Positions 33,370-42,300 of a stretch of DNA of 64,000 nucleotides are shown piece by piece (position 1 is the stretch's first letter; every line of letters starts with the position of its first letter). This DNA comes from Luteibacter rhizovicinus DSM 16549. Its GTDB lineage: Bacteria; Pseudomonadota; Gammaproteobacteria; Xanthomonadales; Rhodanobacteraceae. The notes beneath the pieces were generated by a model, which did not search any database, had not been told where the DNA came from, and was given only the letters and a program-made list of their open reading frames with translations. The stretch spans positions 3,934,001 to 3,998,000 of the forward strand of contig NZ_CP017480.1 in NCBI RefSeq assembly GCF_001887595.1. Direction: 5' to 3'. The position numbers were made by a program, and so were the translations under genes.

Positions 33370-34179
33370 TCATTCCGTTGACGCGTCACGCGAGACATGC
33401 GGTCGATTCGCCGTTGTGAGACCACCGAGCCCGCCGACGTAGCTTGCCGACGGCGGCGGCCGGCTTACGAACGGCTCGTAAATATCCTTTTGCTTCTTGG
33501 CGAACGCTTCGGCCGCCGGCCGGTAGAGGACCGCCGTGGGATCAAATGATGTTTGGAAAATCGCATAAAGCAGTCTGGCGCCGCCCAATCCAAGCAACGC
33601 GATAGACACCTTCGTAACGGTCGAAAACGAGATCACCGCGCCGACCAGTGAGCGCATATCGTTATGCAAGCCGAACAGCAGGTCAGCAGCACCAAGGGCG
33701 ATAAGGCCCAGGATCAACTGCGCAAGCTGCTCAGCGTGTCGCTTCTCTGTTTTGGCATGGGCCACGTGGGCGTCGACGATCTGCAATGCCATGGTATCGC
33801 TCATACGGTGGGCATAGTCGCGCAACTCTTCGGCCGACACGTATCCATTGTGGGTATCGGGAACACGGTTTGGCACGGATGCACCAAAAGCGATGGTCAG
33901 TTTCTCGAGCACGAGGGCCGCAGAGGGAACGACAAGCGACATGAGCAGACAGAATGCTAGGCCGGCCGCCAGAATTTCACCGCCGGCCTGCAGCCAAGTA
34001 TCCATGGCCGGCACGTGCCACCCAATCAGCCCTCGCCCAGTGCGCCACACGAGCCAAACGTCGGCAAAGAGGACCACTGAAGTTAAACGTAACGCCCATA
34101 GAGCGTCCCATGCGCGGGCGAGATACCCCAAGATGTCGGGCGTCTCACCGGCGTCGTGACGTACGGATTTCTCGTTCAT
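33370..34179 (-). CDS. Unrecognised membrane protein, 269 residues
   Basis: The start at 34179 (MNEKSVRHDAGE) has an AGGGGAA ribosome-binding site just upstream; in-frame sequence reaching to 34383 is basic and unlikely to be translated. Membrane segments lie near residues 28-45, 62-90 (ILAAGLAFCLLMSLVVPSAALVL) and two after a helical cytoplasmic stretch (LAQLILGLIALGAADLLFGL; VSIALLGLGGARLLYAIF). It ends with PPPSASYVGGLGGL. I recognise no family. It lies between the 854-residue zinc-ribbon/nuclease gene and the possible PD-(D/E)xK gene, all leftward. Confidence 0.72.
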   Translation of the reverse strand: MNEKSVRHDAGETPDILGYLARAWDALWALRLTSVVLFADVWLVWRTGRGLIGWHVPAMDTWLQAGGEILAAGLAFCLLMSLVVPSAALVLEKLTIAFGASVPNRVPDTHNGYVSAEELRDYAHRMSDTMALQIVDAHVAHAKTEKRHAEQLAQLILGLIALGAADLLFGLHNDMRSLVGAVISFSTVTKVSIALLGLGGARLLYAIFQTSFDPTAVLYRPAAEAFAKKQKDIYEPFVSRPPPSASYVGGLGGLTTANRPHVSRDASTE

Positions 34180-34395
34180 CGTTCCCCTGCTTTGTGCTTT
34201 AGATGGTTGCAACGTAATCGGGGCGAGTCGCAATGCTTGCGACTTCCTTAGTTTCGCTTGCCCGCTCTGGTGCTTTCGCCGAAGGTTGTCTTGCAGACCA
34301 GTGAACAGACGCGTTCGCCCGGGATGAGCGACGGTGGCGGCGCCCACGAGATCTGTCGACAATGCGATAGCCACGACGGGCAATGCGTCGTCGGC

Positions 34396-36960
34396 TTAAA
34401 ACATCGGCCCGTCGTCAAAATCGCGGGCCGGATCTAAGGTCCATAATCTGGCCTCGATCCCAGTGCCCTCCAGGCAGGCGCTAAAAATGTCGAACTTTGC
34501 ACTCAACGCCGCTGACGGTGGCTCCATGACCGCGATCAAGGCGACATCGGGGCGCAGGCGCGTCATGTGTGCTGCCAGCTTGGCCGGCTGCTGAAGTCCC
34601 CGCTCCGATTGTTTCGCCTCGCACATGATCACCCGTCCGCTGTGGATAACGGTGAGGTCGACGTCCGTATCGGCTTTGTGCCTCTCGCGGGCGTCTTGAT
34701 CAAAGTAGATGCTCATCGGGCCTTCGAACCAGAACGCGCCCTTGGTTTCATCCTGGAACCGTGAGAGAACCCAGAATAGCGGGCCAATCCCGTGGCGTTG
34801 CAAGGAGTCGCGAATGAAGCCATTAAGACGGAATTGCCACGGCGTATCGACCGGTGCGGCCAAGTCCGTCTTGCATACCTGGCACGACATCGTCGGTGCC
34901 AGGCTGCCGATACCGAACCAGTTTCGGTGCAGGCACGATGGGCACTTCAACTCGTATCCCTGATGGAAGATCTCGCGTTTGCACATCCAGCGCACGCAAG
35001 CGCGTAGATCTTCGTAGATAGCGTCTCGCTCTTCGGCATCGGCCTCGCCATCAGGTCCCGCATGCGCATCACAAAAGCGATCGACTGTGGGTTTGAAATC
35101 GACTAGAAGCTGGTCCCACGACCGGTTGCGGATGACCGACCGCTCCGCATCCGCCACGTGAAGGATGGCGTTGGCCAGCGCCCGTCGATGCTCGACGGTG
35201 CCCGCTTCTGCCGCCCTGCCACGCAGGCGCTTATCCAGCAGGCTCATAACCTGATCATGCCGGGCTTCCGCCCGCTGGTCTGTTGCACCCAGGCGTTCGA
35301 ACTGAGCCCGCCAGTAGCTATTCATCAGAATCATTCGCGCGGTGGCGAGCGATCCGAATAACTCGAACGTGCCGAAGAAATGCTGGCCCGCATCGGAGCG
35401 TTCGGCGACGTAGCACACCTGATCGACCCGGTAATCCCGCCGCCAGGACCAATCCCAATCCCGGCCAACGGTGAGTGCGGTGCGGACGGCCTCGTGATCT
35501 GATGGAATGCTAATGCTCGGCAAAGGCCCGGACCGAACCGGTATCGATAGCAGCCCGTCGCGTGTCGCGCGGGCCGCGACATAGGCACCATCGCCGAATT
35601 TATACGGGGCGCGGAATGCCGCGACTACACGCAGCCTCCGGGGCATTCGCCAGCGGTATCGACGGTCCATGAAGCGCGAATGGTCGATACGCCGCTCGAT
35701 ATCGACATCAACCATCCATGTTCCGTATTCCTCCGCAAGGACCTCTGGAGGACTGAGCTTGAGATGCGCAGGTTCGGTCGCCGGTAACCTTAGGACGTCG
35801 CCGTCCACGACGTGCTCCTGCCATTCTTGGTCGGTCGGAGACGCTTTGCTCTCACGCCTTTGGCGGTCAGCGAGGGTCTCGACGTCGGGCACACACTGCT
35901 CGAGTGACGCGATAACCTGAGCTTCGATTGCTTGTCCTTGCGAGACGATTCGCAAGCGCGCTGCGAGTTCGTCCAGGTGCTCATGGGTCACGCTGGTCGA
36001 GCGCATCGTGACGTGCGGGATACCGTGCTGATCTTTTCCGTGGACGACGTTGCGGCTCTTCAGAAATGCGCCCAATGCATTTAGAAATGCTGGGTCATGC
36101 ATCGCGGCCGATGGTACGCACAAATCGACGCTCGTTCCGTCACGCCAAGCCGGGTACAGCTGGCGGGCGTTCCAATACATGATCCGGTCCTCGACCTGAT
36201 CCCCCACGACCAAGTTGAAGCTTTGGCTCCATTGATGGTCGTCAAGGGCATGGCGCTGACCGCCGAGCGCGGCCAGGTGCGTGAGTCCCATATCCCGCGG
36301 TGAATGGGCGAGGCTTTGCAGAAGTGACGCTGCGCTTGGTACCACCGTCTCTCGTTCATCGGTTCCACGGCCACGCGCGCGGTCCTCGTGGGTCATGCGG
36401 TCCTCGTGGGTCATTACGAGTAAGGATGACGCAAATGACGAATAGAGCACCTGCAATTCGCCGCGAATGCGCAGGTCGTCACCGAAGTTATCGTTTAGGA
36501 AGCGATCCTGTTGCGCCCTGCCTAGCAGGCCAACGATACGGCGTTCGCGCACCCGCGAAAGCGGGCCCGGTAGGGCTGCCAGCGGAAGAGCCGACGCCAC
36601 ATGCAACGGGTCATAGGGAAGCTTTGGTACCCATTGCGGGTACGAGTCGTCCGTCGCATTACGGTGGATAGCAATGTGTGCGGGGTACAGCGTTTCATGC
36701 AACTCCGCCAGCCTTGCGTCGTCCAGGTCGATGTACGAGTAGACGATGTCAGGATCGAAGGCCCGCAGCCACGCGTGGTAGGAGTCCAACGGACGCCCGT
36801 CGACGCAAGGCACGATAAGCGAAAATCGACCTAACCATTGCGAGAGCGACGTGGCGAAGACGGCGTCCAAGATGGCATGACTTGCCTCCTCGAGAGGGAC
36901 GAAGTACACCGTCTGGATCGGGCGCGCCCGGGTTCGCACTTGAAACGTCGACGCGGTCAC
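34396..36960 (-). CDS. Large protein with zinc ribbon and C-terminal PD-(D/E)xK motif
   Basis: The 854-residue protein matches no family I know. The N-terminal ~400 residues are mixed alpha/beta (QTVYFVPLEEASHAILDAVF; DPDIVYSYIDLDDARL). A four-cysteine zinc ribbon lies near residues 670-695 (KCPSCLHRNW then MSCQVCKTD). The C-terminus has DVDLTVIHSGRVIMCEAKQSE, with Asp near 765 and E-x-K near 779-781, a good PD-(D/E)xK nuclease core. The ribbon plus nuclease suggests DNA or RNA targeting. It follows the KfrA-like gene on the same strand after 157 bases. A tandem 18-base duplication encodes MTHEDR twice near residue 185. Confidence 0.78.
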   Translation of the reverse strand: MTASTFQVRTRARPIQTVYFVPLEEASHAILDAVFATSLSQWLGRFSLIVPCVDGRPLDSYHAWLRAFDPDIVYSYIDLDDARLAELHETLYPAHIAIHRNATDDSYPQWVPKLPYDPLHVASALPLAALPGPLSRVRERRIVGLLGRAQQDRFLNDNFGDDLRIRGELQVLYSSFASSLLVMTHEDRMTHEDRARGRGTDERETVVPSAASLLQSLAHSPRDMGLTHLAALGGQRHALDDHQWSQSFNLVVGDQVEDRIMYWNARQLYPAWRDGTSVDLCVPSAAMHDPAFLNALGAFLKSRNVVHGKDQHGIPHVTMRSTSVTHEHLDELAARLRIVSQGQAIEAQVIASLEQCVPDVETLADRQRRESKASPTDQEWQEHVVDGDVLRLPATEPAHLKLSPPEVLAEEYGTWMVDVDIERRIDHSRFMDRRYRWRMPRRLRVVAAFRAPYKFGDGAYVAARATRDGLLSIPVRSGPLPSISIPSDHEAVRTALTVGRDWDWSWRRDYRVDQVCYVAERSDAGQHFFGTFELFGSLATARMILMNSYWRAQFERLGATDQRAEARHDQVMSLLDKRLRGRAAEAGTVEHRRALANAILHVADAERSVIRNRSWDQLLVDFKPTVDRFCDAHAGPDGEADAEERDAIYEDLRACVRWMCKREIFHQGYELKCPSCLHRNWFGIGSLAPTMSCQVCKTDLAAPVDTPWQFRLNGFIRDSLQRHGIGPLFWVLSRFQDETKGAFWFEGPMSIYFDQDARERHKADTDVDLTVIHSGRVIMCEAKQSERGLQQPAKLAAHMTRLRPDVALIAVMEPPSAALSAKFDIFSACLEGTGIEARLWTLDPARDFDDGPMF
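36379..36414 (-). repeat. Tandem 18-base duplication inside the 854-residue gene
   Basis: Two exact adjacent copies of GCGGTCCTCGTGGGTCAT (plus strand) at 36379-36396 and 36397-36414. On the coding strand they encode MTHEDR twice in frame, so the reading frame is preserved. It looks like a recent replication-slippage event and may vary in copy number among strains. Confidence 0.85.
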
Positions 36961-37117
36961 GTGTCAGCCCTCCGATCGAACCGCCCAGCGTCCAAAGCTA
37001 GGCCGATAGCGCGCAGGAACGTCCTCACCGTCGTTGGCTCGGGGCGAGCGCCGACAGGTTCGGTGTGCATCAGGTCCATCTAAAACGCTCCATACGGACG
37101 GACTCGCGCCCGTTTTG

Positions 37118-38047
37118 TCAGGAAGGAGTGCGCGATCGCTGGGGGCGAGCCTTCGCATCACGGGCTTTCACTTTCGTCGGGGTTGTCTTGCGCGTAGATG
37201 GTATCGCGGGACTCTTGCTGACGCGCGATCCCCGCGTGGCGGTCAGAGCCTTCGCCTGTGCCTGAGCAACGGCCGCCTCCCGCTGGGCGTCGGCGACCGC
37301 CGCACGTAAGGCTTCTTCCCGCACGCGCTGGGCATCCACGAGCTTCTGTCGCTCCAATTGACTCGCGTCCAGTTGCTTCTTTAGCGACCGCATCTCTTGC
37401 CGCGTCCGATCAATCTCGGCGTGCGCACGGTCCTCGACACTGCGAAGATGCTCGCTGTGACGGGTGCGTTCTTGACCTTGCTCAATGTCGCGCTCGTCGG
37501 CCCGCTGTGCATGGATCAGGGCATCGCTTTCTAGCCGCGCGATCCGCTCGCTCGCCCGGTCGCGCTGAACGGTGAGGTCCGTCACCTGGTCTCGCAGCTG
37601 CTCGCATAGGCGTTGCAGGTCTATCGCGCGTTGGTCAGCCAGGGCACCGGCTTGAGCCGCTCGGTCCGCGGCCGCGAGTGCGAGCTGGAGCTGATCGCGC
37701 TGGACCGCATGCTGATCGGCAAGGGCCTGACGTTCGGCCAGGAGGGCCTGGCGGTCGCCGGCCAGATCGGCGTGTGCCTTGTCGCCGGCGACCGAGAGGG
37801 CAAGTTCCCACCATCGGGAGGCCAGGGCAACGACCTCCTCGGGCGCATCAGGCAGGGCCAGCGACGTCCGTTGATGGCCAAGCCGCGCCCCTAACCCGTT
37901 CCACCAGGTCTCCAGCCAACGGGTGACGGTATTGGGCGATCCCGTGCCCAGGTGCGCGCGGATCCGCTCGACCGTTGGCCTCTCGCCGGCCGCCACCAAC
38001 GCGTCAGCGGCTTGGTGTACGCCGTTTTCGGTAATTCCGCGTGCCAT
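37118..38047 (-). CDS. KfrA-like DNA-binding coiled-coil protein
   Basis: The 309-residue protein has an N-terminal KfrA-type DNA-binding domain (ITENGVHQAADALVAAGERP then VERIRAHLGTGSPNTVTRWL), a long coiled coil from about residue 95 to 285 (ADRAAQAGALADQRAIDLQR and onward, rich in Gln/Arg/Glu), and a basic tail. KfrA proteins on plasmids are autorepressors that also organise DNA or link replicons to partitioning. Here the gene is divergent from a tyrosine recombinase gene across 104 bases containing two inverted repeats, and leads a leftward set of unrecognised genes. A regulator of the mobile element or of that set is likely. Confidence 0.88.
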   Translation of the reverse strand: MARGITENGVHQAADALVAAGERPTVERIRAHLGTGSPNTVTRWLETWWNGLGARLGHQRTSLALPDAPEEVVALASRWWELALSVAGDKAHADLAGDRQALLAERQALADQHAVQRDQLQLALAAADRAAQAGALADQRAIDLQRLCEQLRDQVTDLTVQRDRASERIARLESDALIHAQRADERDIEQGQERTRHSEHLRSVEDRAHAEIDRTRQEMRSLKKQLDASQLERQKLVDAQRVREEALRAAVADAQREAAVAQAQAKALTATRGSRVSKSPAIPSTRKTTPTKVKARDAKARPQRSRTPS

Positions 38048-38094
38048 GACAAGCTCTCCTCCATCACCGCTCTGCCCTTTAGTATTCGTACCGA

Positions 38095-38146
38095 CGATAA
38101 TGGATACTTATCGCCAATAATCGCTCTATTTCGTAATGTACATTAC
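38095..38146. promoter_or_regulatory. Inverted repeats between the KfrA-like and recombinase genes
   Basis: Two symmetrical sites lie in the 104-base divergent gap. At 38095-38113 the arms CGATAA and TTATCG flank a 7-base centre. At 38133-38146 GTAATGTACATTAC is a perfect 14-base palindrome, ending six bases before the recombinase ATG at 38152. KfrA proteins are known to bind inverted repeats at their own promoters, so these are good operator candidates; which protein binds is not known. The second site would block recombinase translation or transcription initiation if occupied. Confidence 0.6.
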
Positions 38147-38151
38147 ATATT

Positions 38152-39231
38152 ATGAAGCATAAACGCACTTCATCTGCCCTCGCCGCGCCGGCTTCCAGCC
38201 CGGTGTTGCCGGAACAGTTGGCCCAGCACGCCGCCGATGCCGTGCGCGAACTGCTTGCCGAAGCCGCCGCGGCCAACACCACGCGCAGCTACGCCGCGGC
38301 TCTGCGCTACTGGGCGGGCTGGCATCAGGCACGCTTTGGCGTCGAGCTGACGTTGCCGGTGACCGAAGCCGTGGTGATCCAGTTCCTGGTCGACCACATC
38401 CAACGCAAGAACAAGGCTGGCCTGGTCAGCGAGCTGCCACTGGCGGCGGATCAAGCCTTGGTGGCGGCCGGCCTCAAGGCGAAGCTTGGGCCGCTCAAAC
38501 TGTCGACCGTGACCCAGCGCGTGGCCGTGCTTTCGACCGCCCACAAGCTCAAGCGACTGACCAATCCCTGCGAGCTGGCCAGTGTGCGTACGTTGCTGAG
38601 CCGCGCCCGGCGCGCCGCGGTCAAACGCGGCGAGCGGCCAACCAAGAAGACCGCTATCACGCGCCAGGAGTTGGAGGCCATGCTGGCCACCTGCGACGCC
38701 TCGCTGGAGGGACTTCGTGATCGCGCCCTGCTCTGCTTTGGCTTCGCCAGTGGCGGGCGCCGGCGCAGCGAGATCGCCGCGGCCGACCTGCGCGACCTGC
38801 GCAAGACCGGCGACGACGCTTACATCTACCGGCTGGAGTTTTCGAAAACGCAGCAGGCCGGAGTCAAGGTGGACTCGACGCCCGATAAGCCGATCTTGGG
38901 GCGCAGCGCTCAGGCACTTTCGGGCTGGCTGAAGGCTGCTGGGATTGGGGAGGGGGCGATCTTTCGGCGGATATGGAAGGGGCGCGTCGGCCCAGCACTC
39001 TTGCCTGGATCTGTGGCGGCCATTGTCAAGCGGCGTGCAGTGATGGCGGGATTGAACGGGGACTTCGGCGCGCACAGCCTCCGATCCGGCTTTGTCACCG
39101 AAGCTGGCAAGCAAGGTGTGCCGTTGCCGGCGGTGATGGCCATGACCGAACATCGCTCGGTGGCGAGCGTCATTGGGTACTTTCAAGCTGGCGCCGCAGA
39201 AGACAATCCGGCAGCGCGGCTGCTGAAATGA
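38152..39231 (+). CDS. Tyrosine recombinase/integrase, intact
   Basis: The 359-residue protein has a SAM-like core-binding domain (NTTRSYAAALRYWAGWHQARF near residues 42-62) and a catalytic domain with all expected residues: Arg in SGGRRRSEIAA (~204), Lys in FSKTQQ (~232), HSLR (308-311), His in TEHRS (~334) and Tyr in IGYFQAG (~343). It should be an active site-specific recombinase. It is divergent from a KfrA-like gene and lies 86 bases upstream of the STAND-like gene. I see no flanking att duplication within the window, so whether it moves this region is open. Confidence 0.92.
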   Translation: MKHKRTSSALAAPASSPVLPEQLAQHAADAVRELLAEAAAANTTRSYAAALRYWAGWHQARFGVELTLPVTEAVVIQFLVDHIQRKNKAGLVSELPLAADQALVAAGLKAKLGPLKLSTVTQRVAVLSTAHKLKRLTNPCELASVRTLLSRARRAAVKRGERPTKKTAITRQELEAMLATCDASLEGLRDRALLCFGFASGGRRRSEIAAADLRDLRKTGDDAYIYRLEFSKTQQAGVKVDSTPDKPILGRSAQALSGWLKAAGIGEGAIFRRIWKGRVGPALLPGSVAAIVKRRAVMAGLNGDFGAHSLRSGFVTEAGKQGVPLPAVMAMTEHRSVASVIGYFQAGAAEDNPAARLLK

Positions 39232-39317
39232 CAAGTTCGCGACAAGGAGGGCGAGGCCACCCTGCCTTTCTCCAGTAGATATAGCAATGGTCAAGAGCTA
39301 CAAGTATTCGGAAGCCA

Positions 39318-42300
39318 ATGGCATCGTCTGAGAAAACATCGAATCCGAAGGCACCTCGTGGGGGCGGCGCGAAGCGCGCTCCCGCGACGCTGCGGTCGAC
39401 AAGCGGCGCCGGGTTTGAATTCGAGGACTTGATCAGCGCATGGCAGATGGTGAAGTCCCTATCGGGTGAGCCGGCTCCAGGTATCGGAGGTGTTGTCACG
39501 CAGATTCAAGCCCAGCTGTCGGCCTTGGGCTGGCGTATCGACGACTTGCTGCTGACTGCGCAGGTGACCGGCACTCAACGACGGCTGGCCGTTTCGGCTA
39601 AAGGCAACTTGCAGGTAAGTGCAGCGGGCATCCCCGCCGATTTCGTGGCGCGCGCATGGGATCAGTGGCGTGACCCGCAAGGGCCTTTCAGGCGAGTTGC
39701 TGACGGTCTCGCATTGGTGACAATCGGGACCGACCGGACGTTTGAATCGGCGTGGCGCGAGGTGAAGAATGCGTGCAGCGGTTCAGATACAACGCTCGCA
39801 CTTAGGCGCATCCGTACCAATCCGAGGCAGTCGCGCGTCTTCGACAGTATCCGGCAGCCCGGGAACGCTACAGACGAAGAGACCATCGAGCTTATTCGAT
39901 GCCTGCACGTGCTACCGACCGATCTTCAGCTCGCGCACTCCGAGACCGAGGCCCAGGCTATCGGGCAATGCCGTCGCTTGCTTGTGTCCGGCCTTGATGA
40001 CGAAGCGCAGGATCTCTGGACGCGACTCATTGCCGTGGCGAAAGATGTTCGCCTTCGCAGCGGTACCATCACGGTCCCCGATATGCTGTCCTTGCTTCGG
40101 CGCCAATTTGGCCTCCGCCATCACCCGGACTATCAGCGTGATTGGGAAACGCTCTCCAACATCACCGAGGACCACAAGGCCCGGATAGAAACGGAGCTGC
40201 CTTCAGGCTATGTCGTACCCCGCACGGCGGAGAAAGCGTCGCTACAGGCAGTGGTCGTCCAAAACCTCGTCACGGTCGTCTTCGGGGAGTCGGGCTCGGG
40301 CAAGTCAGCGCTAGTCAAGTCGGCGCTGGACGAGGCATCTCCTTCTTGGAACCAGGTTTGGTTCGGTCCAGAAGAGCTGAAGACGGCGCTGAGCGCGGCG
40401 CGCCGGAGTACCCTTCCCCTCGCGCACGAACTTTCGCTTGTGCTGAGCGCCACGGTGAAGCCGCAGAACGTGCTGGTCATCGACTCTGCGGAACGGATCG
40501 AGCCAGGCGAATTCGTCGTCATCCGCCAGCTGCTTCAAGCCGTCCTACCGAAAGATGGTGATGAGACTGAGGGCGCGTGGCGGGTCGTGGTCGTCTCGCA
40601 GACGCAGAGTTGGGTCGAAGGCGAAGAGACGATACTCGGTGGGCGGAAGTCGCAGCTGGTCGAGGTCGAGGCGCTCAAGAGCGACGCAGTGAAGTTGGCG
40701 CTTCTGTCATCACCTGCACTGGGCTGGCTGACCGCGCATGACGACACCATTGCGGCGCTGACAAATCTGCGGACACTGGCGTGGGTCATTCAGGCTGGCG
40801 CGGCACTGGGGTCAAACGATGGCGGACTGGCGTCTCACACCGCTGTCGCCGACCGCCTCTGGAAGTACTGGACGAAAAATCACCCTGATGTGCAGTCACT
40901 GATGATGCGCCTCGCACGGCGAGAAGCATCGTTCGAGCGCAGTTTCGCTCTGACAGATTTGGAGCCGACGGACACGGCGACGTTCACGCGACGGCCTGAG
41001 GAGCTTCCGCTGCGCCTGAACGAGCGGACCAATCGCATCGAGTTCGAGCACGATCTCGCGGCTGATTGGGCACGCTTCCAGTTCCTGAAGCAGATCTGGA
41101 CGGACACACCGCAGTGGGTCGCCCTTGCAAGCAATCCGCTCTGGATAAACGCGCTCCGGATGCTGGGTCAGTTTCTATTACGACAGCCGGCTGAGATTGG
41201 CACGGGTTGGGACGTTGCCTTCGGGGCCGCGACGGACGCAAAGAACGAGCTGGCAGGCGATATTCTCCTCGACGCGCTCTGCTTAGACCCCGATGCCGAG
41301 CGTTTCTTGACCGAACGCGTGGACCTTCTGCTTGGCAACGACGCGAAACACTTCACACGGCTGCTTTTTCGCTTCCTCCACATTGCGACGGTGCCCATCG
41401 GTGGCGGTTTGGGACTGGGTGCGGCGGTCGGCCTGTACATGGAGGCGCGGTACCGCTCGATCGTCTTGGGTCGATGGCCACCCGTTCTGCGCTTCCTTAT
41501 CGCGCAGCGGGAGCGGTTAGCTGGACTGGTTTCGTCCGCTCTTGCGAAGGTCATCGAGACCTGGCTGACCCAGACGCCGGATACGCTGAGTAGCGGCATT
41601 CGGATGCCGTTCCGCTTGGAGCTGGCGGAGATGGCGCTTGCCATGGCTCGGACCGTACAAATCGAGAAGGGTCACGGCGTGATGTACTTGATGCATGAGC
41701 CGTCGCTATACACTGCGCCACTTGCTGGTGCGGCCGATCTGCCGATCGAAATTGGGGGCTGGGCGCTCGAACTCGCGGGGCGCAGAGAGATAGATGCTGA
41801 CGTCAAGCGGCGCATCGACGAGATTCAAGTACAGAAAGCAAAGGCCCACGCCGAGCTCCTAAAGAACGATGCCGCATATAAGGCACGGGAAGAACGGAAG
41901 CAGAACATGGGCGTTCTCGGATCATTTCGCGAGAGCTTGCCCCCTTGGCCGCTGGGGGCCAGTTACAAGGTCGACATGGATTTTCGGACCGCCTGCATCA
42001 AAGAAAACGGTATCCGTTTCCTGATGCAGGCGCAGCCCAAGCTGGCCGCCGAAGTCCTGCTCGCCCTCATCATTGAAGACAAGCCAGAGCGGGAGTACGG
42101 GGACGGCCGGTTCGACATGGATCTCGGCCTCGACTACCCACGAGACGCGTACCCAACTGTTTTCTGGAAGAGCCCATTCTTCCCCTTCTTTCAGCTGGCC
42201 CCGGAAGCGGCACTCGCTTCGCTCATCGCGCTGGTAAATTTCTGCACCGAGCGCTGGGTCGCAGATGTTGTGATGGGGCAAGCCGGCATGGCTCCCGGGG

